Shown here: in pieces, positions 1-12,280 of the stretch
How the letters are laid out: the number at the start of each line of letters is the position of its first letter
Numbering within the stretch: position 1 is the stretch's first letter
Source: Capra hircus
Taxonomy: Eukaryota; Chordata; Mammalia; Artiodactyla; Bovidae
Length of the DNA stretch: 64,000 nt
Direction: 5' to 3'
NCBI RefSeq assembly: GCF_001704415.2
Contig: NC_030824.1
Span: 38,435,022 to 38,499,021 of the forward strand
The notes under the pieces: generated by a model
Told to the model about the DNA's origin: nothing
Seen by the model: the letters and a program-made list of their open reading frames with translations, nothing else
Database searches by the model: none
Position numbers and translations under genes: made by a program

Positions 1-1749
1 GAATCATTTATATTCACCTGGAATAAACGGCAGCATAGATTCAGTTTCGTCACAGAATAATACTAACTCTCACTCTTGGTCACAAAGTCAGAAGGGACCT
101 AGATCATCTGGACATTTCACAGTATTTCCCACCGATCTACTATACTGAGGGAACCGTGTTCATCTGACCTAGGAAAGGTAAGTGGCAAGTGTACTGGCTG
201 CCCTAGTAAAACCGTGTATATCTTAGAACATTAATATAAATCATAAAAAGGTCCAGAATATGTCACTCAAGTATACTTGATAAGTGTCCAGACATTAGAG
301 GTATGTCAATACCTCCTCCACGATGAAGGACAAGCAAAGGCACTGTGCCCCCCTTATCACTAAGAAAAAGGCACAGCGCTTGGGAGGCTTCTTCATATTT
401 TAAAGACAGCATATATCACATTTGAAAATACAGCTTCATTCCCAAGTATTAGATAATTTGGAAAGTTGTTAATTTAAAGTTATTTGGCACATTAAAATGC
501 TGTGCTAAAATATTTGGCCAAATCGAAATAAAAGTGTCCTAACAAAGATCCAGACAAAGGGAGCGTGGTGAGGTGTCAGGGCAAGGACACACCAACTACA
601 GGAAAGAAGTATTCACCGTTTTAAAAGCAGGTCCTGACTTGCTCTTGGCCCTACCTCATGCTGGGCAACTGAGCATGAGGTATTAAGTGACTTTATAACC
701 AGAGCTGCCCATCCTGAGCCAGATATTACAAAACCACCAAGTTACAGAGGTGCAAATGCAACTTCATCACACAATTGAAATACAGGTGCAAAGCAACTCA
801 TCACAAAACTGAAATTGACTATTATGAGTCAGACCCAATTAGATTAGAGAATACAAGTAACTTACAACGCAGGTGGCCATATCATCTATTTCTGTCTTAT
901 GGATGCCTCTCCCACAGCTTCTACCTATGGTCCCTTAGGCTCCCCGTGCCAGCTATTGGAAAAGAGAAAAACTAAGGTTTAATTCACAAGCTTACGATGC
1001 ACTGCTGCTACATGAGAATCCCAGTAAAATGTGTTTCTGAAATTCATTAGGAGAGAAATATGTCTCAGTGGGTTGAGCTTCAGAATTTGTGCAGAGGTAG
1101 AGCTGACCTCAGATAAAAACGTTCACTAAATCCTGAGCAGTAGCAAATGGCTTAGCTGGTTGGCAAGGGACCTGAAATAACATTTAAATATGAAACAAGC
1201 TGTTCTTGGAGGAAAATATGTGGATGTACCTACAGGATTAGGCACAGATGATGAACCTCTACGTCCCTCACCAATATTCACTAAAGAGGATCCACCGCAC
1301 AGGAGGCATTTTAGGGCAAAATAGAGAAGATGAATTATCTAGTAGAGATCACAGTATTTCTAAGTGTAGCATACTGAAGAGAAAGGTATGGCGACATCTG
1401 ATTGGCCAGTAGACCACAGGCAAAGAAGTTCTTATGCCAGAATAGGGAACTGACCCTGCTTATTAGGAGGCAAAATTACTACTGTATAATGTGGAAAAGA
1501 GTCACAAGGACAACATTTTATGCTCCTATGCCTAGTAATAATTGGAGCTGGGCACCTGTACTGACTTTAGCCTAACAAGGACATGAAAGCAAAGGCCTCT
1601 GACTCCTCAGTTAAGAGGTCTGCATTACAACATCAGTCAAGCATACTAGAACATACATGCTAGGTGAGAATACAAGTAATCTGAAATGAGTGGTAAAGGA
1701 AGAAGACATCAGAAGACAAACTATAGTTTGTCCAGCTAACTCTCTTTTT
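1..1749. other. unique non-coding sequence
   Basis: I recognise no interspersed repeat, RNA gene or coding exon here. Base composition is moderately AT-rich. The only ORFs are about 60-90 codons with no recognisable motif. It could be intron or intergenic DNA. Confidence 0.5.
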
Positions 1750-2300
1750 ATTATATGTCCCCCTCCCCAGAAGCTGTGACTGGCAACTGTATTAAAGAAG
1801 CTGTATTTAACTGTATTAACGAGTGGATTTAATGTGAAGTATGAATGAATGTGAACAGTACAAAATGCAGATTGTAGCATCCCCTACATATTTCATCTCT
1901 CTTGAAACTTTTCGTGTCTGGTAGGCTTCTGAGTGCCAATATCTGAAGGTATGTGCCTGAGGGCCATTTTCCTTTAAAAACCAAAAAGCTATGGTGCCTC
2001 TGATTGCAAGGCAGCCATCTGAAAATGCCAAGGAACTAGCAGCCCTGGATCCGTGCCTCTCAGTCAGTGCTCAGTTACCGAACTTCTTCCCTTCTCAGGA
2101 AAAAGAAATCAGAGGACTAGGATTTGGACCATTTTCTCAAGTTTCCCCCAATCGTGATATACTTAACAGTTCTCCACTTAATAATTTACCCTATCCTGTG
2201 TCACTAACCCCATTTTTTAAAACCAGAGTTCTCTGTACTTACCAAATAAACTGCTTGCACTTGAATCCTTGATTCTGAGCTGACTTTTGGGAAAATCCTC
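1750..2300 (+). mobile_element. possible old LTR, 3' end at about 2300
   Basis: The stretch around 2245-2295 carries an AATAAA-type signal followed by a motif typical of the 3' ends of old mammalian ERVL/MaLR LTRs (a 'cttgcacttgaatccttg' core, then a degraded 'ctcaggctctgcttctggg'-like tail). The upstream border is a guess. A 93-codon ORF at 1991-2272 lies inside it and shows no known domain. Confidence 0.4.
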
Positions 2301-2634
2301 AGTAGTACACTAGATATGGAGATGAATGAATAGATGATAGTATTCATGCCTGGAGAAACTTACACTGTGGAATTCAATACTAAGACATAAAAATGCAGAG
2401 AATATGTCAAGAATTATAATAGAATTAAGAACAAGATGCTGCGAGAGAAATAAAATACCTAACTTCCTACAAAAACTTGGATGAATCAGGACCAACACGG
2501 TGGAGAAGCTGACATCCCACAAGAGTCCTAAAGAAATGAGTAGTAAGTAAGAAAGTATCCAGCCCAATGAAAAATTCATTTTAGGATAGAAGCAAACAAA
2601 ACCACATACTGATTATTCATAATAATTATTCAGT

Positions 2635-2905
2635 GCTGCTGCTGCTGCTGCTGCTAAGTCGCTTCAGTCGTGTCCGACTCTGTGCAACCCCATAAACGGA
2701 GGCCCACAGTCTCTGGGATTCTCCAGGCAAGAACACTGGAGTGGGTTGCCATTTCCTTCTCCAGTGCATGAAAGCGAAAAGCGAAAATGAAGTCGCTCAG
2801 TCATGCCCGACTCTTAGCGACCCCATGGACTGCAGCCCACCAGGCTCCTCTGTCCATGGGACTTTCCAGGCAAGAGTACTGGAGTGAGGTCCATTGCCTT
2901 CTCAG
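2635..2905 (-). mobile_element. Bov-A2 SINE
   Basis: Two BovA monomers joined by the typical alternating 'gtgaaa'-like linker. The element is antisense, so its AGC-repeat tail shows as (GCT)n at the left end. An 11-bp target-site duplication flanks it (2624-2634 and 2906-2916, one mismatch), so the insertion is complete and fairly recent. Confidence 0.93.
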
Positions 2906-2916
2906 AATTACTCAGT

Positions 2917-3230
2917 ACTTTTTGCCTTTTCATACCATTCATGGGGTTCTCAAGGCATGAATGCTGAAGTGGTTTGACGTTCTCTTCTCTAGTGGATCAC
3001 GTTTTGTCACAACCCTCCACCATCAGGAAGAGACCTGCTGCTGGAAAACATCGAAGGCAGGAGGAAAAGGGGACAACAGAGAACAAGGTGGTTGGTTTGC
3101 ATCATGGACTCTATGGACAGGAGTTTGACAAGCTCCAGGAGATGGCAAAGGACAGGGAAGCCTGACGTGCTGCAGTCCATGGAGTCGCAAAGAGTTGGAC
3201 ATGACTGAGCGATTGAACAACAACAGAAAT
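2917..3230. mobile_element. BovB composite with inverted 5' part
   Basis: From about 2917 to 3023 the sequence matches the upstream (5') part of BovB in antisense. From about 3026 to 3230 it matches the BovB 3' end in sense, ending in an ACA-rich tail. The two parts meet head to head. The left end is cut at an A-rich site of BovB (shown here as a T-run). It abuts the duplication of the neighbouring Bov-A2. A 63-codon ORF at 2974-3165 only reflects this repeat. Confidence 0.75.
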
Positions 3231-5434
3231 TTCAGTCCTGTAAGATAACCCAACTCAAACTTGAGAGTCTCCAGTGTGGTCATTTCCTGCAGAAAGTTTG
3301 CTCTTGTGGAAAATGTAAAAAGCAAAACTTCTGCCCCCTTAGATAGCTGATTAGGCAAAGATCCCTTCGCATTTGTTCTTCTTGAGCCAGTGCAATTGCC
3401 GCTCAAACAGAAGTTAGTTTCCTTCTGCGACTTCTGAAGAGAGGTTAATGGGTTTCTTTTGCATGCTTTTTATGAGCAGGGTGCTGGAAAATGAAATTTT
3501 CCAATTCCACAGTTCATCACCCTCATACCTGATTGCAGAAATTAGTGATTAGAAATGGGAAGATAAAATGAAAGAAATGTAATTTCCTTCCATTTTTGAA
3601 ACTGCTTTGAGATGGGAAACATTTTGCTATTTCACAATTTAATGTCTTCTCATATAATATGCTGTCAGCAGTAATGACTTGAGTAAAAGTAATATTTCTC
3701 TCTCATATAAAAAAGTGATGTGAAATATTCACAGGGTAAAAATTACCCTCAAAACAAACTATATATTTCAGTATTCTTGCAGATTAATGTACCAGATATC
3801 TAAAATTTCTTTTCTTCCTTTCTCGACTTGTAAAAAAGTATAGTTTTCTCTAGGGATTTGTGACTCACAACTAGTTATTTTTTTCCTAGTATGTAGGGGA
3901 CTACATGACACTACTTATAGAAGGATTTGTTCTTACACAAATGGTCTGGCTGGTCTGGTACAAAATGATCGTGTATGTTTCAATGGCTATTTTTAGGTGA
4001 ATAAAAGAATGATCCAATTAAGATTATTAAATAGTACACTAGCCACATGCAAATCAAGATTCTGTAAATAAAGATAATGAGGGAAAGTTATTTATGCCTT
4101 ACTTTCTATTATAAAAGAAGCAATTCTGAAAGACAAAAATAATCATGGTTTCTCTCATATTGAATAGTTCCAGGGAGCCTATAAAGTCACTGGGCAAAGT
4201 TATTTGTATATGAAGGCCCAGGGACTGCCTAGCTCTGACAAGAATAATGTTCTTTTCTACTTTGAGCTATGAGACTTCTAGTACTGAATTCTTATGGTCT
4301 AGCAATATATTAAATATTTATGAAAAATGAAGTCTTCAGGAATTGGATCTGTGCATAATTGAGCTTTAGATGTTTATAGGTTTCTTCAAAACACTTTCTG
4401 AAGCATTTGTCATTTATATATTTTGTGATCTTTTCCATAAAATACTTTCTGCGTGTGATAAGTTGAAAGAATGAACGTGAAGAACATATAAGTAAAAATA
4501 TGTTTACAGAGATAAGACAGATATTCAACTAAGAAAAAAATTAGAGGTTAGGTGAGTATATGTAGCAAATATATAGTTCTTGATATATCCAAAAAAATTC
4601 TCAAAGCAAAAAATGCTCGGTAAGTCATATACATTCAATGTATCTAAATATATGTTGGTTTTAAGCAAAACGAACCATGAGAAAATAATCACTCATCGAA
4701 TGAAGGTTCAAAGTACACAGTAGCCAAAGAGGAATATAAAAGCAAAATTTTAGGCAGTTTGATTTCAGTATCATAAAACATTTAACGCAAAACCCATATT
4801 ATATTGCTAAGATTAATTTTTTTCAGTAGGTAGGATTAAATAATGTTAATAACAATAATAATGCTAACAAAAATAATTTCAGTTGCACACAATCTGTGAT
4901 TTTTACATGTACTTCACGGAACCTGCTGCATTAGCATCATGGCACTCTAAACATGAGGTGGACATAACTGAGAGATGGCAGAGTCCCAGCAGGCTTTGGA
5001 ATGTCACTGACACAATGAGATGGCTGAGACCTGGCATCTCCTATCACTGACCATGTCTTGCCTATAGTGCAGTGTATTAATGTATTTAATGTAATAGAAA
5101 ATGAAGGATACCAGTGTGAACACTGGTACATATATGGAACATATAGACACATATAGAAACAGTTGTTCTACAAGAATATGATATGCCACCAATAGTAACG
5201 GGACACAGGACCCTAATCTCTAAAAGAGGCTTACATTCTAAGAGAGCAAGAACTGTGTATCTCAAGGAAAGGCAGCGTCATGGTTAGTGGTCAATAAATA
5301 CTAATGAAACAGTAAAAAGAAGTAACAGTAGTCATGTGACCATTAGTCCATGAACACTATTCCTTTCTAAAGTATTTTGTTTATTTCTAAATAAGCCTAG
5401 GTACTGTCTTTCAGAGCAAGAATAAAAGTAAATA
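3231..5434. other. unique AT-rich non-coding sequence
   Basis: No repeat family or gene recognised across 2.2 kb. Short antisense ORFs at 4310-4528 and 4937-5192 have no domain and lie in AT-rich DNA. I see no splice-flanked exon candidate. Confidence 0.5.
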
Positions 5435-5442
5435 TGATGTAT

Positions 5443-5812
5443 GTTGCTGTTCAGTTGCCAAGTCATGTCTAACTCTTTGCAACCCCACAGACTGCAGCAC
5501 ACCAGGCTCCCCTGTCCCTCACCATCTCCCAGAGTTTGCCCAAATTAATGTCCAATGAATTGACGATGCCATCCAACCATCTCATCCTCTATCGCCTCTA
5601 TCCCCTTCATGGGTCACTGCCTTGCCATGGTGAAGGGGTTTCTGTAACAATGAAGCTATGAGCCATGTTGTGTAGGGTCACCCAAGATGGATGGGTCATA
5701 GTGGAGTATTCTGGCAAATTGTGATCCTCTGGAAGAGAGAATGGCAAACCAATCCAGTGTACTAGCTATAAGAATCCCATGAACTGTACTAAAATGAAAA
5801 AAAAAAAAAAAG
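5443..5812. mobile_element. BovB composite with inverted 5' part, A-run end
   Basis: The left part (5443 to about 5608) is the BovB 3' end in antisense. The right part (about 5608-5812) is the BovB upstream region in sense and ends in an A15 run. An 8-bp direct repeat TGATGTAT flanks the whole (5435-5442 and 5813-5820), so both halves inserted together. The architecture mirrors the element at 2917-3230 in the opposite orientation, and both inverted parts stop at the same A-rich BovB site. Confidence 0.8.
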
Positions 5813-5921
5813 TGATGTATAACACACATGAATAGATAGAATGACAGAATGAAATGATTTGCTCAACAGTTATCAAAAGAGTCTATATTTGTGTTTATGA
5901 AATGGTTCCTTTATGACTTAT

Positions 5922-6150
5922 GAGCATTGTATAGAGTTATGATTTCTAAGCTCAAACTACCACTTTCAAAGTTGGCAGCCTTACCAATGACTACTGTGTG
6001 ACTGGACAAATCTATTAACTTCTACATGCCTTAATTTCCTTACCTGTAAAATAGGGACAAAGACAATAGCTATGCATAAGTAAGTTGTGAGAATTCAATG
6101 AATTATCTCATGTAAGTGCTTAGAAAACTGCTTGGCACATCACTAGTGCT
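5922..6150 (+). mobile_element. MIR SINE (old)
   Basis: Degraded MIR in sense: 'gtgtgac..ggacaa', then the core 'tttccttacctgtaaaatagggac', a 'tgtgagaattcaatgaatta' stretch and the 'gcttagaaaactgcttggcac' end all follow MIR order. Confidence 0.75.
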
Positions 6151-6169
6151 ATATTCATGTAAGCTGTAT

Positions 6170-6389
6170 ATGTGTGCTCAGTTGCTCAATCATGTCCAAA
6201 TTTTTGTGACTCCATGCATTGTAGCCCACCAACCTCCTCTGCCCATGGGATTTCCCAGGCAAGAATACTAGAGCAGGTTGCCATTTCCTATACCAGGGGA
6301 TCTTTCCAACCCAGGGATCAAATCTGCATCTCTTGTGTGTCCTACATTGGCAGACAGCTTCTTTACCATTGCACTTCCTGGGAAGCCCC
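6170..6389 (-). mobile_element. Bov-tA SINE
   Basis: Antisense BovA body followed by the tRNA-Glu-derived head, which ends at the 'ggaagcccc' complement of the SINE start. Imperfect target-site duplication at 6157-6169 and 6390-6400. The overlapping ORFs on both strands are SINE frames, not genes. Confidence 0.88.
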
Positions 6390-6400
6390 ATGTTAGCTAT

Positions 6401-7270
6401 TATTACTTAGTAAATCATAGGAAATGGAAATATCATCATACATTTATGTTGTCTTGCCAGAACAACTATAGTGTTCTCCCCATCTCCAGTCTTTCCCCTT
6501 CTATATATATCATCCTATATACACTCCATTCAGGAAAATATTTTAAAATCATGGTCTTGTTCATATTAGCCCCACAAACTGAAAATGTCTACTGCCCCCA
6601 AATATGTATATAATTCTTAGGCTGGCATTTAAGACCTCTCCTAATTTCACAATCTTAATTTCACCTGCTCCCTTTCATTCATCTCTCATATAAATTAGGT
6701 TGAATTACCCATTTTCTGAAATGACCTTGAACTTCTCTTTCAAAGACTGGCTGTCCTGGCCTTTCTTTTTGCTTATAATGTTGATATTTCATCTTCCCAT
6801 GAATATTTAATCAAGTCCTATAGTTTAAATTAGCATATTATACTGATAGATAAGGATATTAAAAGGATATGTACAGGAGTGTGAATAGACTCTTCAATGT
6901 TAGGAGAACTACTCATTCTTTAATTTTGTGCATCAGAGAAGGACTAGGGCATATAGTATGCATTTTTAAAACTAATATTTCTTGGCTTACTCATTAAGAC
7001 ATCCCCTCTCTTCCTGGACTTATGAATGAGAAATTCCATTTTATCACCCTGGAAACCTTATGCCATTGCTATACTTTGTTTACAATACCTGCAATGGGAC
7101 ATCTTACATTATTAAACAGTCTTGCTGAGGGATAGCTTGTCTTTGATAACCACCCAAGACCAGAATGCAAGATTCATTTTGGGTAGTGGTTCATTCAGTC
7201 TTAACTCAGTTTTGTTAATCATAATTAGCTGTGTGATCATGGGAGGCTAATTTTGATAAAACGCTTCCTG
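6401..7270. other. unique AT-rich sequence
   Basis: No repeat, exon or RNA gene recognised. The 111-codon ORF starting at 6278 runs out of the SINE into this stretch and has no domain. Confidence 0.5.
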
Positions 7271-7273
7271 TGT

Positions 7274-7474
7274 TGTGCTTATGTACTCAGACATTTCCAA
7301 CCTCCTGGGCTGTAGCCCGCCAGACTCCTCTGTCCATGGGACTTTCCAGACAAGAATACTGGAGTGCGTTGCCATTTTCATTTCTGGGGATATCCCCGAC
7401 TCAGGGATCAAACCCATGTCTCCTGTGTCTCCTGCATTCCAGGTGGATTCTTTACCCACTGGGCCACTTCATAA
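7274..7474 (-). mobile_element. Bov-tA SINE (diverged)
   Basis: Antisense BovA body ('tctgtccatgggactttcca', 'aagaatactggagtg') and tRNA-like head ('ccgactcagggatcaaaccc', 'ggtggattctttaccca'). Several substitutions suggest an older copy. I see no clear duplication. Confidence 0.82.
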
Positions 7475-8112
7475 CATTATGGAGCCATCCTATGTGCTAA
7501 AAATTGTGAGAAAGGAGGAAGATACAAGTGAATTCTATCAGAATGAGATAAAAGAAATGGATTTTTAATCAGATTATGCATGAGGAGTAGAGTTTAATTA
7601 GAAGCTGCAGATTTGGGTTCTGGTTTGTAGTATTAGGTAGTTAACTGACATTTTACTTTATAACTTATTTGTTAAGTGGGGAGACAGGTGCCTGGGTAGC
7701 CTATTAATAAAGTTATTGTGAGGAGCAAATGAGACCTTACACTTCTAAAGACTTTGAAATTTTGTGCTGCATGAATGGAAGGGATTATTACTGAAGGAAT
7801 AAACTGGGATAATTTCTAATAATTTTTGTATGGTTTAATACAATGAAATTGTGACTTTGGTTAAAACCTTATGTGCAGTGGTCTTAATGCTTATTCACCT
7901 AATAATTACAATATGAATATAGATAATCCATGATTGATTTGCTATCTTCTGCCCCCTGCCACCACCACTGACCTGGGTTTATTATAAATATGGAAGAAGA
8001 AAAGTCCTTGCCTTGGAGGTAGGAGGACCACTGGTGAGGTAGGAGGTATGAACACATGGCCCCCAAACCTGTTTCTAGGGTTCAAAAGTAGGTTAGTACC
8101 AAGGAAATACAT
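7475..8112. other. unique sequence
   Basis: Nothing recognised. No ORF with a known domain. Confidence 0.5.
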
Positions 8113-8572
8113 ATTGGTTTTCTATTGATGGTGTAACAAATTGCCACAAACCATGTGGTTCAAAGAAACTCAAATTTATTCTCTTCCTGTTCCTGAAATA
8201 TGTCTCATGGGGCTGAAGTCACGGTGTTGGCAGGGTGTCCTGCTGAAGGCTGTAGAGAAGAATCCATTTCCTTACCTTTCCCAGCTCCTAGAAGCAGCCT
8301 GCTCACTTAACACCATATTACCAGCATCACATCACCTCTTTGCCTCCAGCTTCTGTTACCGCTTCACCATCACCTTTGACCACCTCGCCTCCCGTTATAA
8401 GGACTCTTGTGATTATGTTGGGCTCACGTGGATAATTCAGGCTACTCACGCAAGACCCTTAATCACACCTGTAACACCCCTTTCTTATATAGGGTAAGAA
8501 TCACAGGTTCCAGAAATTAGGATGTGGCTAGCTTTGAGGGGAAAGAGTGGGGCCTTTTCAGCCTGTACCACA
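8113..8572 (-). mobile_element. old ERVL/MaLR-like LTR (antisense)
   Basis: In antisense this matches a mammalian LTR of the ERVL/MaLR type. Its left end is the complement of the '..gtggtaatttgttacagca' terminus, with 'caaatttatt' marking the poly(A) signal AATAAA. The body has 'tgttggcaggg', 'aaggactcttgtgattatgttggg' style blocks and ends in 'cctgtaccaca'. A 118-codon ORF at 8141-8497 lies wholly inside it and is not a gene. The exact subfamily (MLT2-like?) is uncertain. Confidence 0.55.
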
Positions 8573-9531
8573 GAAGGGGAGCATGCCACCCTCAGATGGC
8601 TTATGTATTCCTGACAACTACCACCCCACTAAATTACTGAATTTTATTGCTTCCAGACACTCACTGCTAATTAAAACGGGGGGGAGGGAAATATGAAGAT
8701 GGAAATTGCTTTTCTAATTTCCATGCTTTTCTCCTATGTTTTGCAACTAGAGAATTTCTAATTAAAGCAAACTTAAGTAGGATGACCAGACCTTCCTTAT
8801 CAGAATATTCTGACTGACTTTGTTATAAGCTCAGTCTTTACTTTGAGTGGAACTGCTTTTGATGATCTTACCATCTTCTGTCCTAATAGCCACTTGGATG
8901 AAATTAGTTTGAATCAGAGCATCATTGATTGAAAGCTTTCAGCTGGGAACACTGAAATGGGATCAAGTGATAGCAGTAAGCCTCTATTACAATGTTGCCT
9001 AGCAACATAGTTGCAGGTTTCCATTATAAGAAATGATACTATTATATAAAGGCATCTTAGAAAAGATATGAATGACAGGAAGTTCTAAGCTTACAAAGAG
9101 GCTATCATTTCAGACTTAGGAGAACAAAGTCATTGAGCCATCCAGTGAAGGCCAGAGGATTAAAAGGATAAATTATGAGTTAAGGCTTTTAAAATTCTAA
9201 AGTTGGTGTCTCATTTCCTATGACTTGTGTTCCATTCCTTTTCAGCTTTGTAGAGCCTTGAAAAGGCAAAAAAAAAAAAAAAAATTAAAAAATATAAGAG
9301 TAAACACACAAGTATCATGACATGCTATTACCAAAAGCTGCAGTAATACTGAAGTCTTTTGTAAACATTTTGACATTTTATTAGTGTGAACTTCATAACA
9401 GTACCATTTTTTGCATCAGTAAACATAATTAAGTACTACTAAATGATCACTTTAAATTGGTTGAAATGGAGAAAATAATAGGGGCTCTTTGGTCTAAGAC
9501 AGACTCTAAAATCTAAAATTACAACATTTAA
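8573..9531. other. unique sequence with A-rich run
   Basis: No gene or named repeat recognised. Contains an A-run of about 18 bases near 9270-9287, which could be the tail of an unrecognisable retroposon, and a G-rich run near 8680. Confidence 0.45.
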
Positions 9532-10217
9532 TGGCTTAATACTCAACATTCCAAAAGCTAAGATTGTGGCCTCCGGTCCCATCACTTCATGGCAAATAGA
9601 TGGGGAAACAGTGGAAACAGTGAGAGACTTTATTTTGGGGGGCTCCAAAATCACTGTACATGGTGACTGCAGCCATGAAAGTAAGAGAAGCTTGCTCCTT
9701 GGAAGAAAATTTATGACCAACCTCAGCAGCACATTAAAAAAACAGAGACATAATTTTGCCAACAAAGGTCCGTCTAGTCAAGGCTATGTTTTTTCCAGTA
9801 GTCATGTATGGATGTGAGAGTTGGACTATAAAGAAAGCTGAGCACCGAAGAATTGATGCTTTTGAACCGTGGTGTTGAAGGCTCTTGAGAGTCCCTAGGA
9901 CAACAGGGAGATCCAACCAGTCCATCCTAAAGGAAATCAGTCCTGAATATTCATTGGAATGTCTGATGCTGAAGCTCCAATACTTTGGCCACCTGTTGCG
10001 AAGAACTGATTCTTTGGAAAAGACCCTGATGCTGGGAAAGACTGAAGGCAGGAGGAGAAGGGGATGATGGAGGATCAGATGGTTGGATGGCATCATTGAC
10101 TTGATGGACATGAGTTTGAGTAAGCTCCGGGAGTTGGTGATGGACAGGGAGGCCTAGCGAGCTGCAGTCCATGGGTCGCAAAGAGTCAGACATGACTGAG
10201 TGACTGAACTGACTGAA
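9532..10217 (+). mobile_element. BovB LINE, 3' 0.7 kb
   Basis: 5'-truncated BovB in sense. It begins just upstream of the '..ggtcccatcacttcatgg' block and keeps the C-terminal ORF region ('gtatggatgtgagagttgg', 'tactttggccacctg') and the 3' terminus with its imperfect 'gaactgactgaa' tail. Frameshifts split the reading frame into ORFs at 9566-9817 and 9885-10067. No catalytic RT motif remains. Confidence 0.92.
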
Positions 10218-11111
10218 TGTCTGAATATTTGAGAATGTAAAAGTATTATTATGGGAAAAATTATATTTTAGAAAGATGTTATCATAAAAGTAACAAATAT
10301 AACTGAAAGCTGATAAATATTAAAAATACAAAAGGAGCAAATAAAATTCCTGTAACTCCTCCAACCAGATAAAGCTTTGTTAATATTCGGTTGTGAGAGT
10401 TTTGTTCTTTCTTCTTAACAACTTGTGTGCTTGTCACTCAATATTATAGAAACAATCTAATAAAGCAAACAAAATAGTATTTATTACTTTCATTGTTGGA
10501 AAATCTTAAAGCAAACATGACAGAAACAAATCTAAATTTTCCACAATTATTTTTATTTGTTTTTATTTGCATTTGTCTCTTTCAGGGCCTTGAAAACATT
10601 AACTCAAACACTGGGGTTTATGTCTCTTTCAAAATCTGCAGAAGTACTATTAAGATGATGAATATTTTATAGCCCTTTAGAGTTCACAAAGCACTCCAAA
10701 AATTTATTTCTCATACATAATCTCAATGGCACCTATGACATTTAAATGTTATCTACACAGTCCTTACCAAGGCCAAGCCTAACATAAGGTCTTGCAGCTT
10801 TTGTGTTGTGACAGCTCTTTACCAAGAAAATAGAGTAGCTTCTAATAAGGCTGACTGGCTATGATTCCAACAGTCTGATCTTATTTGCTATAATATGTGA
10901 ATCACATATGGAATTTCAGCTTAATATCATGCAATGGCACCTGTTTCTAATTTTATACCACTGGCTTGTGGCTCAGGGTTATTGTAATTTTCATCCCTCC
11001 AAGGTTGTTGGAAGATGTATGTTTTAGAGGACATTCTTAGATTCAAAGGTGGTTCAGTTTCTTCTTACTAAAGTGAAAAACTGGTGGCAGTCTTGTATTA
11101 GTCTAAGGAAA
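10218..11111. other. mostly unique sequence, possible MIR scrap
   Basis: AT-rich and without recognisable genes. A short block at about 10668-10760 ('agttcacaaagcactccaaa', 'cataatctcaatgg') resembles a MIR-type SINE end. Confidence 0.4.
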
Positions 11112-11640
11112 CTAAGACAAAGACCTCAAAAGGACACTATTTCCAGCTACTCTACTGTGGAAACTAGCAGCTCTGTCTCGTGGATCACCCTGGAAGATCT
11201 CTATGGGTTGTCTACGCACACCTGACAAGCCCATTAGCTCATGAGTCTGGAGCACCATACATTCTCCAGGTGCTGGGCAGCTGGCTTTTATTTCCCAACA
11301 TTCTCCTAGAGTGTTGGCACCAAAATTCAGTCTTCTTGGTCTTTGACCCTCCAACATTTACCATCTCCCTCACAAATCCATTCTTGGCTGTGCACAAAAG
11401 GGAAATTCACAGGAGACTGGAATCCCTCTCCTACAGAGTGCCCAGGAGAACTCCTTTGGGTCCTGCCAAGCGTGCTTCTCTGCAGGATGGTGGGTTACCA
11501 GGGGCCGCTCACTGCTGTACCATCTGTCTGTGATTTCCAAATTGTGGAACTGATACCCCAAGCCTCTATAAGCACTTCTATCAATGCAAGGCCTTGCATG
11601 GGATTGGAGCCAAGAAAAAAATAAAGTTTGAATGAATTAT
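11112..11640 (+). other. GC-richer block of unknown origin ending in AATAAA
   Basis: This stretch is clearly richer in G and C than its surroundings. On the plus strand it ends in an A-run with the poly(A) signal AATAAA at about 11619-11625. It holds overlapping ORFs in different frames (11180-11533, 117 codons; 11343-11624, 93 codons; an antisense one at 11112-11357). None shows a domain I know. It could be a retrocopy of a transcript end, an old LTR or a 3' UTR exon. I cannot tell which. Confidence 0.35.
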
Positions 11641-11809
11641 AGTGCATGAAGAGAAGGCAAAGCCAGAATAGGAAAATACAAGAAACAGACACTATAGACA
11701 CTATTTTAAACTGCCATGTTTTTCAGCATTAAATAAACAGATGCATGGAAATCTTCAATTTTTTTCCTTGTCTTTGGAAGACATTTTAAAATAATATTTT
11801 TACCATTTA

Positions 11810-12028
11810 ATGGGTGCTGGCTAAGCAGAAACTATGTGTGTTAAAGAACATATATTGTCATCAACCATTATCATAGTCCCTTTTGGTAGACATTGCTATA
11901 CATATCGTCATTTTACAGAAAACTGGGGCTATAGAGTTTAATAACATAACAGCTTAACGTAATGGCTGAGTCAGGATTGAAACTCATATCTGGCTCCCAA
12001 GTCCCAGAAAATTCAGTCCATCACTCTG
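11810..12028 (-). mobile_element. MIR SINE (old)
   Basis: Antisense MIR. It has the 'gtcattttacagaaaactgggg' core, then 'gctgagtcaggattgaaact' and 'catcactctgac', in the expected order. Confidence 0.7.
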
Positions 12029-12280
12029 ACTTTCCCTGTTTCTGTTTATGGGGGGGAGGGGGGTAAGTATTTCAACACTGAAGCTCTCATAGGAAATTGA
12101 GAAATTTATTTTCAGTGGTATTATTTATATAGGAAATCTATGAAAATTTAAAAGAATGACTAATATGTCAGAGCATATCTGATTAGAAGGGACATATTTA
12201 CTTTTTTTTCCCCCACTAGTATTTGTTTTCTGTTCCTTGATCCAGTCTGGGATATTACATTTCATTTAGTTTCTTGAATT
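12029..12280. other. unique sequence
   Basis: G-rich run near 12050 and a T/C-rich stretch near 12200. No gene or named repeat recognised. Confidence 0.4.

Noticed and set aside
2635..2660. Trinucleotide repeat (GCT)n as an independent microsatellite or polyglutamine exon
   Set aside because: It is the AGC tail of an antisense Bov-A2. The same applies at 16258 and 56135.
8141..8497. 118-codon ORF, candidate small gene
   Set aside because: It lies wholly inside an old LTR-like repeat and has no domain. Its codons follow the repeat's sequence.
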